64,000 nt of DNA, taken from assembly GCA_041739225.1 (NCBI GenBank), contig JBGSOG010000006.1, positions 58,993-122,992 on the forward strand, written 5' to 3'. This document shows, one piece after another, positions 8,229-16,607 of the stretch. How positions within the stretch are numbered: the first letter of the stretch is position 1; every line of letters starts with the position of its first letter. The position numbers were made by a program, and so were the translations under genes. Source of the stretch: BOKV01 sp041739225. GTDB taxonomy: Bacteria > Pseudomonadota > Alphaproteobacteria > Rhizobiales > Rhizobiaceae. Under the pieces are notes generated by a model. It saw nothing but the letters and a program-made list of their open reading frames with translations, did no database searches and was not told the DNA's origin.

Positions 8229-10121
8229 GTGAACCAGACAATCAAACCAACCTTGGGAAAAACGTCTCCTCGCGAACACGGTGGCTATTCGCTGCGCCTG
8301 ATCCTGGCTTTGGCATTTGGCACGCTGGTCGCCGTTTCGGTCGGAACAGTTCTTTTCATTTCCGTGGCAGCAAATTTTCGCAACACCTATTCATTGCTCA
8401 ATGAGCGCGCCATCACGCTCATCAAGACGATGGAGCAATCCATCCGTCTTGAGACCAGTCGGGCTGAATCGGCAGTGAACGGACTGGCTGACATGCATGC
8501 AACAGGTGCGGCCGACATGCTGCAGCGCGACCAGGCTTTGATCGCCCTGCAAACCATTCTGGCATCCGAGACAGTGATCGAAGGCCTGATTGTCAGGGAC
8601 CCGCAGGGCGGGCAATACGGCCTGGTGCGGCAAGGCAATGGTAAACTGGTTGCCCTCCGGAAAGAGACTGCGTCGGGAATCGTGCCCTCCGGTTTTGAAG
8701 GCAAGCCGTTTTTGGCCGATACCGCGACATGGGGTGTACCTGTCGAAATTGACGGTCAATTTTATCACAACGTGTCACGAAGACTCGGCAGAACCAACGA
8801 AGGCGCCCTGGTCATCACTGCCCTTCTCGGCCGATCGACCATGAACGGCGTTCTTTCAAAACTGGGCCAGGACAACGAAACCACGGCTTTTGTGCTGGAT
8901 GGATCGAACAATGTCATTGGTCATTCGAAAATGGGCGCCATCTTTGGCGAACGCAATTTTGTACCCATTGCCGATATTCCCGATCCAGCCCTGCAAGACA
9001 TGAAAAATGCAGTCATGTCGGAAGAATTCGAGAAGGCAGCGGCACAAGGTATTACCGTTTTCAGAAGCAGTGGATTTGGCGGCTACATATACATCTCGAA
9101 GCAATTGCCCGGATATACCGCCGTACCCTATGTCATGGGCGCTTATTTTGCGAAAGCTGACCTGGGTGCGGAAGTGAAACGAGCGCTGTTTTCGTTGTTT
9201 GCCGGTCTTGCTGGCCTTGCTGCGGCCGTTGTCGCATCGGCGGTTCTGGGGAAATGGATTTCCGCGCCGATGGCCCGGATTGCAGCAACTGCCGGACAGC
9301 TTTCCGATTTCCGCATTGATGATATCGAGCCGCTGCCTAGGTCTGCCATACGGGAAATTGACGACCAGACCATCGCGCTCAACCGGATGCATGTCGCAAT
9401 CGGGGAGTTTTCCAAATACGTACCCAGAACGCTGGTTTCGAGGTTGGTCAAATTGGGGGCTTCAGCATCCAAATCAGTGGAAAAAGAAGTGACCGTCCTG
9501 TTCACCGATATTGCCGGTTTCACCACGCTCAGTGAACACCTGGATGCCACCCGGACGGCGTCCATTCTCAACGAGCATTTTGACATTATCTGCCCGTTGA
9601 TCGAATCGTGCGGGGGAACTGTCGACAAATTCATGGGTGACGGCGTCATGGCTTTTTGGGGTGCCCCGGAAGAGGACCCCGAACACATCAAGCGGGCTGT
9701 GGGGGCAGCAAAAAAGATCGTGGAAGCCATGCATGTCCACAATCTTGGCAACCATAACGCGGGACGCAAACCAATTCGCATCCGCATTGGCATCCATACC
9801 GGAAGGGCCATTGTGGGCAACATCGGCGGCGGCGGCAGACAGAACTACACTTTGGTGGGCGATACGGTGAACGTAGCCCAACGGCTTGAACAAATGGGCC
9901 ATCAAATCATGCAGGATAATGAAGAAGCTCTTGTTCTGGTATCATCGCCGGTTGTGCTGGCCACCAAACCGGCTTTCGCCTTCAAACCAACCGGAAATCA
10001 CACCTTGCGCGGACGTGCCCGACCGGTGGCGGTCTTTCGGCTGGATCTGTCGGGTAAAACCACGGCGATGCGTGGAAAAAGACCGTCAGCATCGAAAAAC
10101 ACAGGTGCAAAACCGGCCTGA
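8229..10121 (+). CDS. Membrane class III adenylate cyclase with periplasmic sensor region
   Basis: About 630 residues. TM1 (about 22-47), a 270-residue periplasmic region of Cache-like character, TM2 (about 318-340), a HAMP-like linker, then a class III nucleotidyl cyclase domain from about 419 to 600. The catalytic core shows VLFTDIAGFTTL and VDKFMGDGVMAFWGA, carrying the two metal-binding aspartates and the adenine-selecting Lys in VDKF; YTLVGDTVNVAQRL carries the second purine-selecting position. It should make cAMP in response to a periplasmic signal. The frame stays open back to 7959, but that would overlap the antisense tRNA-Leu and add a non-conserved tail, so I chose the GTG at 8229, preceded by GGTGGGAAAA. 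The start is the least certain part. Confidence 0.86.
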   Translation: MNQTIKPTLGKTSPREHGGYSLRLILALAFGTLVAVSVGTVLFISVAANFRNTYSLLNERAITLIKTMEQSIRLETSRAESAVNGLADMHATGAADMLQRDQALIALQTILASETVIEGLIVRDPQGGQYGLVRQGNGKLVALRKETASGIVPSGFEGKPFLADTATWGVPVEIDGQFYHNVSRRLGRTNEGALVITALLGRSTMNGVLSKLGQDNETTAFVLDGSNNVIGHSKMGAIFGERNFVPIADIPDPALQDMKNAVMSEEFEKAAAQGITVFRSSGFGGYIYISKQLPGYTAVPYVMGAYFAKADLGAEVKRALFSLFAGLAGLAAAVVASAVLGKWISAPMARIAATAGQLSDFRIDDIEPLPRSAIREIDDQTIALNRMHVAIGEFSKYVPRTLVSRLVKLGASASKSVEKEVTVLFTDIAGFTTLSEHLDATRTASILNEHFDIICPLIESCGGTVDKFMGDGVMAFWGAPEEDPEHIKRAVGAAKKIVEAMHVHNLGNHNAGRKPIRIRIGIHTGRAIVGNIGGGGRQNYTLVGDTVNVAQRLEQMGHQIMQDNEEALVLVSSPVVLATKPAFAFKPTGNHTLRGRARPVAVFRLDLSGKTTAMRGKRPSASKNTGAKPA

Positions 10122-10148
10122 GATTGCAAAATCGAATTGCCGGACTTG

Positions 10149-11537
10149 TCAGCGTCCGTCCGGTGTACGCAGGCCGAACCACTTATCCTTCACGGCAACA
10201 TAGTGCTCTTCGGGTGAATAGCGAACCACCGACAGGGTCAGGCTGTCAGAATTCAGCCGGCCAATCGCAGACAGGACAGCATAGGCGGCAACCACAGAAT
10301 CGCGTTGGGAATTGGCAAGCGAAACCTGCGCATTGATCACGTCCTGTTGGGCACGAAGCACATCCAGGGCAGTTCGCTGTCCAACCTTGCGCTCTTCAAC
10401 AGAGCCTTGAAGTGCCAGATTGGCGGCGCGCAACTGCGATTGATTGGCTTCGGATGAAGCCCGTGCAGCTTGCAACTGGCTGAATGCCGAAACAATGGCA
10501 GCCCTCACGCTGTCTACCGTTTCATCAACTTCAATCCAGCGCTGGCCAAGCACTTCCTTGTTTTGGCGAACCTTGGCCGATACGGAGCCGCCCTGGTAGA
10601 TAGGAACGGCCAGCCTTGCCGTAACAGCCGTGTTGTCGATCACGGTATCCGGAAGGCTCCGGTTGTAATTGCGGGAAACGCTGCCTTGCAACTGCAGGGT
10701 CGGCAACAAGTCGCTTTCAGCGCTTTTGACATTCCAGTCTGCCTGATCGACAAGGTATTTGGTTGCCAGGATCGCCGGATGCTCGCTGAAACCAATTTCG
10801 AGGCCGCGTTCCAGCTTTCCAGGCAACAGCTTTTCGATGCTGCCCGGCCCTTTGAGCTTTTCAGGGTCTTTGCCGATGATCTGGCGATAGACTGCAATAC
10901 TCGATTGCAATTGTGCCCTCGCGGAACTGAGCAATGCCACAGCACCGGCCTGGCTGGCCTCCGCCTGCGCAACATCGGTGCGAGTGCTTTCACCCACATC
11001 AAACCGGGTGCGCTCAGAGCGAACCTGCTCGTTGAGAAATTCCAGCGATCTGGCCCGATAAGACACGATGGCCTGATCGCGGATGACGTTCATGTAGGCG
11101 CTTGCGCCATCAAAAAGCACGTTCTGCTCAACATTCCGCAGGGTTTCGCGGCTGGCATAAACCGCTGCCTGCGCTGCCTCAACATTGTTGCGAGTCTTGA
11201 AGCCGTCGAACAGCGACTGCGAAATGGTTACGCCGAAGCCACCGGGCTGAAGATGGGTTGTGCGGCCCTGATGGGCATCGGTCCATTGGCTGCCATAATC
11301 TGCACTGCCCGAAACAATCGGACGCATGCCGGATTTGGCCAATGGGATGTTTTCATCGACAGACCGGGTATTGGCGCGCGCAGCGTTCAGTGTCGGGTTG
11401 TTGGTGTAAGCGAGTGACAGCGCCTCATGCAGACTTTCTGCTCCCGACGGAATTGAAAGCCCCAATGAAAATGCCATTAAAAGAGCTGTCGTGCCGGCCA
11501 GACGACGAACCACCTGAAACCGCTTTTCGCTACGCAT
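10149..11537 (-). CDS. tolC: TolC family outer membrane efflux/secretion channel
   Basis: About 462 residues with an N-terminal signal peptide (basic start MRSEKRFQVVRR, a hydrophobic stretch ending near SGAES). The mature part has the internally duplicated TolC fold: LHEALSLAYTNNPTLNAARA at the start and a second related half later, and the family pattern RYxVGxxTxxDVxxA appears as RFDVGESTRTDVAQA. It forms the trimeric outer-membrane duct for type I secretion and RND efflux. The ATG at 11537 is preferred over an upstream start at 11597 because it gives a proper signal peptide and follows a GGGA element. It converges with the cyclase gene. The partner exporters are not in the window. Confidence 0.93.
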   Translation of the reverse strand: MRSEKRFQVVRRLAGTTALLMAFSLGLSIPSGAESLHEALSLAYTNNPTLNAARANTRSVDENIPLAKSGMRPIVSGSADYGSQWTDAHQGRTTHLQPGGFGVTISQSLFDGFKTRNNVEAAQAAVYASRETLRNVEQNVLFDGASAYMNVIRDQAIVSYRARSLEFLNEQVRSERTRFDVGESTRTDVAQAEASQAGAVALLSSARAQLQSSIAVYRQIIGKDPEKLKGPGSIEKLLPGKLERGLEIGFSEHPAILATKYLVDQADWNVKSAESDLLPTLQLQGSVSRNYNRSLPDTVIDNTAVTARLAVPIYQGGSVSAKVRQNKEVLGQRWIEVDETVDSVRAAIVSAFSQLQAARASSEANQSQLRAANLALQGSVEERKVGQRTALDVLRAQQDVINAQVSLANSQRDSVVAAYAVLSAIGRLNSDSLTLSVVRYSPEEHYVAVKDKWFGLRTPDGR

Positions 11538-11720
11538 GAATTGATCCCAATTTCCGGACGCGCCATACCAACCGCCGCGCCAACAGAATACGCCCACAAG
11601 GACCGGTCGCCAAAGCCACCGCCTTCCCCAAGTTAACTACTGTACCTGCCAGGTCAAATTAAAGTTAAATCGAGAGTTGCGCTTGCGGCAAAGCGTTGCA
11701 GCCACGCAACAAATTCCCTG

Positions 11721-12377
11721 TCAAAAAACAAACTGCGGCTTGGCTTCAAGGCCTGGCAATGGCGGAATTGCACAATTGAACAGCTTGCGGCCGGATATTT
11801 GTCCGCCTTCCTTGACATACAAACGGGCGGTCGCGGCGTTGCCGGTGCCTTCCACCAATACCATGCGCCCACCCTCGCCCAGCTGGGCTGCGAGTTTGTC
11901 GGGGTATTCACCAGCGCTGCCGGAAACGAAGATTACATCGTACGGGGCGTTTGGCGCGTAGCCCTCGCCATGGGGTGCATTGACCACCAGAGCATTTGAA
12001 AAGCCCATATTTTTGAGGATTTTGCCGGCCATGCCTGCCAAATCAGCACTGGCCTCCACCGCGACGACAGTTTTGCACATGCTGGAAATCAGCGCGGTGG
12101 AATAGCCGCTGGCGCAACCGATTTCGAGAACCTTGTCCCCTTTGCCGATGAATGCCGCCTGCAGCAGCTTGGCAAGCGGTGCGGGCGCAAGCAAATAACG
12201 GCCGCCACCCAAAGCCAATTCCTCGTCGAGATAGGCAAGCGAAATCTTTCCGGCGGGTACAAAATCCTCCCGCGGTACAGTCAGAAATGCATCCAGCAGT
12301 TCCAGTCGGGTCACATCACTGGTGCGGATCTGGCAATCCACCATGACACGACGCGCATTGGTTTGATCATTTGCCAT
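11721..12377 (-). CDS. Protein-L-isoaspartate O-methyltransferase-like protein
   Basis: A 218-residue SAM-dependent methyltransferase of the Pcm family. The N-terminal segment MVDCQIRTSDVTRLELLDAF and VPREDFVP match the family's opening region; the SAM-binding loop is VLEIGCASGYSTAL, where canonical Pcm enzymes usually have GTGSGY, so activity on isoaspartyl peptides is not certain. Pcm repairs isoaspartate damage in the cytoplasm. In many rhizobia a divergent pcm-like gene lies next to tolC, as here (184 bp upstream on the same strand). The ATG at 12377 has GGAG 9 nt upstream; an earlier start at 12449 lacks support. Confidence 0.85.
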   Translation of the reverse strand: MANDQTNARRVMVDCQIRTSDVTRLELLDAFLTVPREDFVPAGKISLAYLDEELALGGGRYLLAPAPLAKLLQAAFIGKGDKVLEIGCASGYSTALISSMCKTVVAVEASADLAGMAGKILKNMGFSNALVVNAPHGEGYAPNAPYDVIFVSGSAGEYPDKLAAQLGEGGRMVLVEGTGNAATARLYVKEGGQISGRKLFNCAIPPLPGLEAKPQFVF

Positions 12378-12488
12378 CGAAAGGAGCTCCATGTCTGTTT
12401 GTTTCGCTTCTTCGCGACCAGCAGCGTAGAAATGATCTAGCCGAGGCATCGAAGCTTTTCAACGGCCCATGGCACCGGTCAACCGCAA

Positions 12489-13640
12489 TCACAATGCGGC
12501 GGCGTAAATGGCCAAAGCTGCATCATATGTCATCTCTCGCGGGTTGTTCACCAGCAGGCGTGTTTGCTTCATGGCATCGGCAGCGAGCATCGGCAGGTGG
12601 TTGTGGCTTACCCCAAGCTGGGACAGGTGTGTTTGCATTCCCAGTTCGGCGCCGAGTTCACGAAATCTGCGGACCAGCGCGGAAGCCAGCGAACCTGGTT
12701 GAAGGCCAACCAATTGCGGGAATGCCAACGGCGCCAGTTCTGCATAAAGATGCCCGGCAGCAGGCAAATTATACTCAAGCACGTGTGGCAGGACCAGCGC
12801 ATTGGAAAGCCCGTGAGGAATATGGAAATGACCGCCCAGCGGGTATGCAAGCGCATGAACAGCAGCAACCGGGGCGTTGGCAAAGGCCATTCCGGCCAGC
12901 AGGGATCCCAAAAGCATGTCGCTGCGGGCGCTGACATTGTGTGGCTCGCGGCAAACCAGCGGCAGATTTCTCCCCAGCAAGGACAGCGCTTCGCGGGCGA
13001 GGCAATCCGAAACGGGGTTCTTTCGCAGTTTTGAAGTATAGGCCTCGATTGCATGCACCATGGCATCAATGCCCGTAGCGGCCGTGACCGGGATTGGCAG
13101 CCCCAAAGTCAAATTGGCGTCAAGAACCGCCCAGTCAGGCAGCAATTGCGGTGAAACCACGCCCTTTTTTTCAGATGCGCCGGTCGTGACAATTGCAATG
13201 GGCGTGACCTCGGAACCCGTGCCTGCCGTTGTCGGCACCAAAATCAAAGGCAACCTTTCGCCGCGCACCATCCCCACACCATAGGCATCGCCGAGCGGTT
13301 GTTGCGAACGGGCGAAAACGGCAACCAGTTTTGCGGTATCGAGGGAAGAGCCGCCGCCAACGCTGACAACGCCATCGACATTCTCTTCGCGGGCCCGCGC
13401 GATTGCCAAGTTGACAAGATCTTCCGGCGGGTCCGCGACAACTTGCGAAAACATCCAGACAGCGATGCCAGCTTTTGCCAGCGATTCCAGTGCCGGCGTG
13501 GCCAGTCCGGCGCCAAGAATGCCTGGATCGGTAATAAAAGCCACTTTCAGGCACCCAAGGCTGGCCGCCAGTTCGCCGATCTTTTGCGAAGCGCCCGGTT
13601 CACACACCAGGGAACGCGTTGTCTGGAAAGTGAACCCCAT
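12489..13640 (-). CDS. Iron-containing (group III) alcohol dehydrogenase
   Basis: About 383 residues, typical of the family. The N-terminal Rossmann-like half carries the nucleotide motif GGGSSLDTAK and PTTAGTGSEVT; the C-terminal helical half carries the metal-ligand region DAMVHAIEAYTS and HALAYPLGGHFHIPHGL with conserved Asp and three His. It is an NAD(P)-linked oxidoreductase of alcohols or lactaldehyde-like substrates; the substrate cannot be told. The ATG at 13640 has a GGGAAGG element upstream and yields the usual length; a TTG at 13697 has none. The gene appears monocistronic. Confidence 0.9.
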   Translation of the reverse strand: MGFTFQTTRSLVCEPGASQKIGELAASLGCLKVAFITDPGILGAGLATPALESLAKAGIAVWMFSQVVADPPEDLVNLAIARAREENVDGVVSVGGGSSLDTAKLVAVFARSQQPLGDAYGVGMVRGERLPLILVPTTAGTGSEVTPIAIVTTGASEKKGVVSPQLLPDWAVLDANLTLGLPIPVTAATGIDAMVHAIEAYTSKLRKNPVSDCLAREALSLLGRNLPLVCREPHNVSARSDMLLGSLLAGMAFANAPVAAVHALAYPLGGHFHIPHGLSNALVLPHVLEYNLPAAGHLYAELAPLAFPQLVGLQPGSLASALVRRFRELGAELGMQTHLSQLGVSHNHLPMLAADAMKQTRLLVNNPREMTYDAALAIYAAAL

Positions 13641-13772
13641 GCCTGTGCCTTCCCGGAATGTCGTGGTCACTTCGACCGTTTGTGGATTTAATTTCAACTG
13701 TGTTCAAAGCATAAACCAAGCTCCACGGCCATGCTTGACAGCAGCAATCGGTTCATCGATATGTCACGTCAT

Positions 13773-13846
13773 GGCCTCGTGGCGGAGTGGTGACGTAGAG
13801 GACTGCAAATCCTTGCACCCCGGTTCGATTCCGGGCGAGGCCTCCA
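13773..13846 (+). tRNA. tRNA-Cys (anticodon GCA)
   Basis: Acceptor stem GGCCTCG/CGAGGCC, anticodon loop CTGCAAA giving GCA, T-arm CCCCGGTTCGATTCCGGG, discriminator T and encoded CCA. 74 nt including CCA. Confidence 0.95.
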
Positions 13847-13969
13847 ACATATTGCGGCTTGAATGCCGTCGAGCGGTTCCCGAAAAGGCGCTTCGGAAAA
13901 ATAGTCCGGGTTCGGGGTTGGCAATGTGCCAAACGCTTTGCTATATGCGCTGTCTAACTAGAGCTCTGT

Positions 13970-14044
13970 TCCTCGGTAGCTCAGCGGTAGAGCAATCGGC
14001 TGTTAACCGGTTGGTCGCAGGTTCGAATCCTGCCCGGGGAGCCA
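13970..14044 (+). tRNA. tRNA-Asn (anticodon GUU)
   Basis: Acceptor stem TCCTCGG/CCGGGGA, D-arm GCTCAGCGGTAGAGC, anticodon loop CTGTTAA giving GTT, T-arm GCAGGTTCGAATCCTGC, discriminator G and encoded CCA. It lies 123 bp after tRNA-Cys, about 1.5 kb from the left edge of the photosynthesis cluster. Confidence 0.96.
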
Positions 14045-14109
14045 TTTTTCAATAAATTCAAAAACTTGCGCTGTTTTTCTCGCAGCCCGGATTAGGGCGA
14101 TGCCCCGTT

Positions 14110-15378
14110 TCATCCAATTGTGTGGCGTACCCGCCTGATAGCGAATGCAACAGCCAGAACCACAATCGGGATACTTGCAAGAATCACCCAGGACTTGTCG
14201 AAGGGCAGCCAGCCCAAAGCTTTGGCGCTGTCACTGGCGTAGGAGACCAACGACACGACATAATAAGTGATTGCTGCGATCGAGAGTCCTTCGACCGTTT
14301 CCTGCAACCGCAATTGCAACATCGCCCTTTTGTCCATGCTTTCCAGCAAGGCCTGGTTCTGGTTCTCACGCACGATGTCAACGCGAGTGGACAGCAACTG
14401 GCTTGCACGCGAAACCCGCTCGGAAAAAGCATCAAGGCGCAAGGAAGCCGCATCACAAGTGCGCATGGCAGGACCCAAACGCCGCTCCAAAAACTCGTCA
14501 AAGGTTTGCAAGCCTTCAATGCGGTCCTGCCGAAGTTCCTTGTTGCGCAATGTCACCAATTGAAAATACGCCTTTGCCGCAGAAAAACGGAACTGCGTAG
14601 CTGTTTGTTGACTGACAGCTTGCGAATGCAGGGCAGTCAACCGGTCGAGCAATTCAGGCTCTTGTGCCGGGGTTGCTTCGCGCATCTCGCCGGTAATGGC
14701 ATTGAGTTCCCGTTCGCAACGATTGAGTTCGCCCATCAGTGTGCGGGCAACCGGGAATGTCAGCAGGGACAGCATGCGGTAAGTATCGATTTCCATCAGC
14801 CGCTGAACCATCCGACCGCGCTGGCGCTGGGTCATTGCCTGGTCAAGAATGATGAACCGGCCAAAGCCGTCATCGTGGATTTGAAAGTCGGTATAAGCCC
14901 TGCCCTGCCCGGCGCCGATGCTGGTCCCCACAACAGTGTTTCCAGCAAAGTACCGGGCACTGAGTTGCCTCAATTCAATTTCCATCTCTTTTGCCGGCAC
15001 CAATTCAAGATGGTTGGCAGCAATTATTTGTCCTGGCAATGAACCAAGCCATTGCTGTGGAACGTGTGCAAGGGCTTCGTTGTGAAACAATTCACGGGGA
15101 GCATTGCCCCCGGAAATGAATTTGAATCGGGAAAACTCGGTATGGCGTTCCCATTTCAAGCGAAAGCGGCCAAAATCAGAACTAAAGTGGCTGGCATTCT
15201 CCTCGGGCGGAACGACACCAAAGTCGGCGCAAAGGTCTTTGACTGCCTGAGAGCCATTGTCCCCTACCAGCGCGAAAAACGAAATACTTACCCTGTCCCC
15301 CAACGACTCCGGAGGACGGGCATGCACTTCGTCGTTCAAAATTTTACGAAGCGGGTGATCGGCAGGAAGCAATGTCAC
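14110..15378 (-). CDS. DUF3422 family membrane protein
   Basis: A 422-residue protein matching the DUF3422 family: the N-terminus HPLRKILNDEVHARPPE is the family hallmark, followed by a mixed domain, a long coiled-coil helical part (about 230-360) and two C-terminal membrane segments (about 370-388 and 398-415) with a short basic tail. The function is unknown. It begins with GTG at 15378. It is common in alphaproteobacterial chromosomes unrelated to phototrophy, so I place it in the flank rather than in the photosynthesis cluster. Confidence 0.88.
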   Translation of the reverse strand: MTLLPADHPLRKILNDEVHARPPESLGDRVSISFFALVGDNGSQAVKDLCADFGVVPPEENASHFSSDFGRFRLKWERHTEFSRFKFISGGNAPRELFHNEALAHVPQQWLGSLPGQIIAANHLELVPAKEMEIELRQLSARYFAGNTVVGTSIGAGQGRAYTDFQIHDDGFGRFIILDQAMTQRQRGRMVQRLMEIDTYRMLSLLTFPVARTLMGELNRCERELNAITGEMREATPAQEPELLDRLTALHSQAVSQQTATQFRFSAAKAYFQLVTLRNKELRQDRIEGLQTFDEFLERRLGPAMRTCDAASLRLDAFSERVSRASQLLSTRVDIVRENQNQALLESMDKRAMLQLRLQETVEGLSIAAITYYVVSLVSYASDSAKALGWLPFDKSWVILASIPIVVLAVAFAIRRVRHTIG

Positions 15379-15502
15379 GGGAAAACCAGACGCGGGGTTG
15401 CTGTTGATTTGCCGAACTCAAGAAAAACCGGACTACGGCTGTCCAAACATAGGTCATCGTTTGCGGCGACGCCACATTCGCGCAAACGGAGCGCAAAAAT
15501 TT

Positions 15503-16435
15503 CTAGGAAGCGAGGCGTTCCTCGGCGTGGCGTACCGCACTGAGAGCATCAAGTGCAATAAAATCAACATCTAGTTGGTCAAACCGTCTGTTGTCGGCCA
15601 TGACCGCCGGCCCACCCAGGCAAATTCCCAGATTTCGATTGGCCGAAACCGACTTGGCTTTGCGAATAATTTTCGCCAGTTTTGCTTCGTCCACCGAGAC
15701 GCTTACCGACAGGCCAAGGATTGAAAACGGAGCCTCGGAAAGCGTTTTGAACATCTGGGTCCCGCAGGCGAGCTCGGCTCCACCGCTCACTTCCCATCCG
15801 GCCTCCTGGAAACAGGCGGTGACAACCATCAAACCCAAAGTGTGTTCTTCACCACTGACTTTGGCCAGCAGGATGCGGCGCGATGCGGGCGCTGTTTTCG
15901 GAGCAGACCGGGCTTGCATGATTTTTTCACGGATTACCGCCTGAAGGCGGGCTGACGCGAGCGTGACCTCGTAAAAACCTGCATTGTCCTGCGTCCACAT
16001 TTCGCCGACGCGACCAAGGACCGTGCGAACAAACTTGTCGAAAACGACCGCAGGGGCATCGCGCAGAACATCCATTTCCTGGCGGAAGAGTTCAAAAGAC
16101 TCCTGACTTCTGTCGAGCAGCAATCTCGCCAGCCCATCGAGATCGATTTCGACAATTCCTTCATGGGAAAGATCTTCAACTTGTTGCTCGGGCATCATTC
16201 GCGAGACAAGTTGAGGCACGACAGCCATGCGGATTGTATCGCGTAAAATTGTACGGTCTGAAGCTGTCAACTGACTTGGCAGCTCCACTCTCGAAAAACG
16301 GATGAACTTTCCGGCACGAATTTTCCTGCTGCCAAATAAAGCAGCGCTCGTTGGCGCGCCAAGTCCAGAAACGTTTAGTCCTCCGGCCAACCCCGAGCCA
16401 TGGCTGGAGTCCACCTTCCCTCGACCGTGTTTCAT
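15503..16435 (-). CDS. Orphan AerR/PpaA-like cobalamin-binding regulator
   Basis: About 310 residues. The C-terminal half is a B12-binding Rossmann domain with ILLAKVSGEEHTLGL, where the ExHxxG motif offers His198 as lower axial cobalt ligand, and a late SVSVSVDEAKL/GICLGGPAV region. It is preceded by the helical cap pattern W-x2-D-x3-F-x2-VTLAxxRLQ (Trp147 to Gln165), as in AerR, PpaA and CarH-type photoreceptors. The N-terminal 130 residues are helical and poorly conserved. AerR/PpaA proteins bind B12 and antagonise CrtJ/PpsR. This copy is separate from ppsR and lies beside dxs, with a PpsR-type promoter element upstream. Start ATG 16435 is chosen for its GGGGAGG ribosome site; GTG 16453 is possible. 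The specific function is inferred. Confidence 0.83.
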   Translation of the reverse strand: MKHGRGKVDSSHGSGLAGGLNVSGLGAPTSAALFGSRKIRAGKFIRFSRVELPSQLTASDRTILRDTIRMAVVPQLVSRMMPEQQVEDLSHEGIVEIDLDGLARLLLDRSQESFELFRQEMDVLRDAPAVVFDKFVRTVLGRVGEMWTQDNAGFYEVTLASARLQAVIREKIMQARSAPKTAPASRRILLAKVSGEEHTLGLMVVTACFQEAGWEVSGGAELACGTQMFKTLSEAPFSILGLSVSVSVDEAKLAKIIRKAKSVSANRNLGICLGGPAVMADNRRFDQLDVDFIALDALSAVRHAEERLAS

Positions 16436-16539
16436 AGCCTCCCCGAACTTCACCAGCCGTGATGGGCTTTTGTGAAATCTGCAAAAAAGATAACCGATAT
16501 TTTTCGATCTTGCGAGCGGAAAAATGATGATTCCGACAG

Positions 16540-16573
16540 TGTTTTTATTCCGTTACGTAAATTCTTTTTGACA
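16540..16573. promoter_or_regulatory. Fused pair of PpsR-type boxes upstream of the orphan AerR-like gene
   Basis: TGTTTTTATTCCGTTACG (16540-16557) and CGTAAATTCTTTTTGACA (16556-16573) overlap at a central CG, giving TGT-N12-ACGT-N12-ACA over 34 bp. Each half matches the PpsR consensus TGT-N12-ACA except one base in one arm. It lies about 105 bp upstream of the start at 16435. Confidence 0.62.
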
Positions 16574-16607
16574 ATACAACCTTTTGATATAATTGGCTTT
16601 TCACGTT

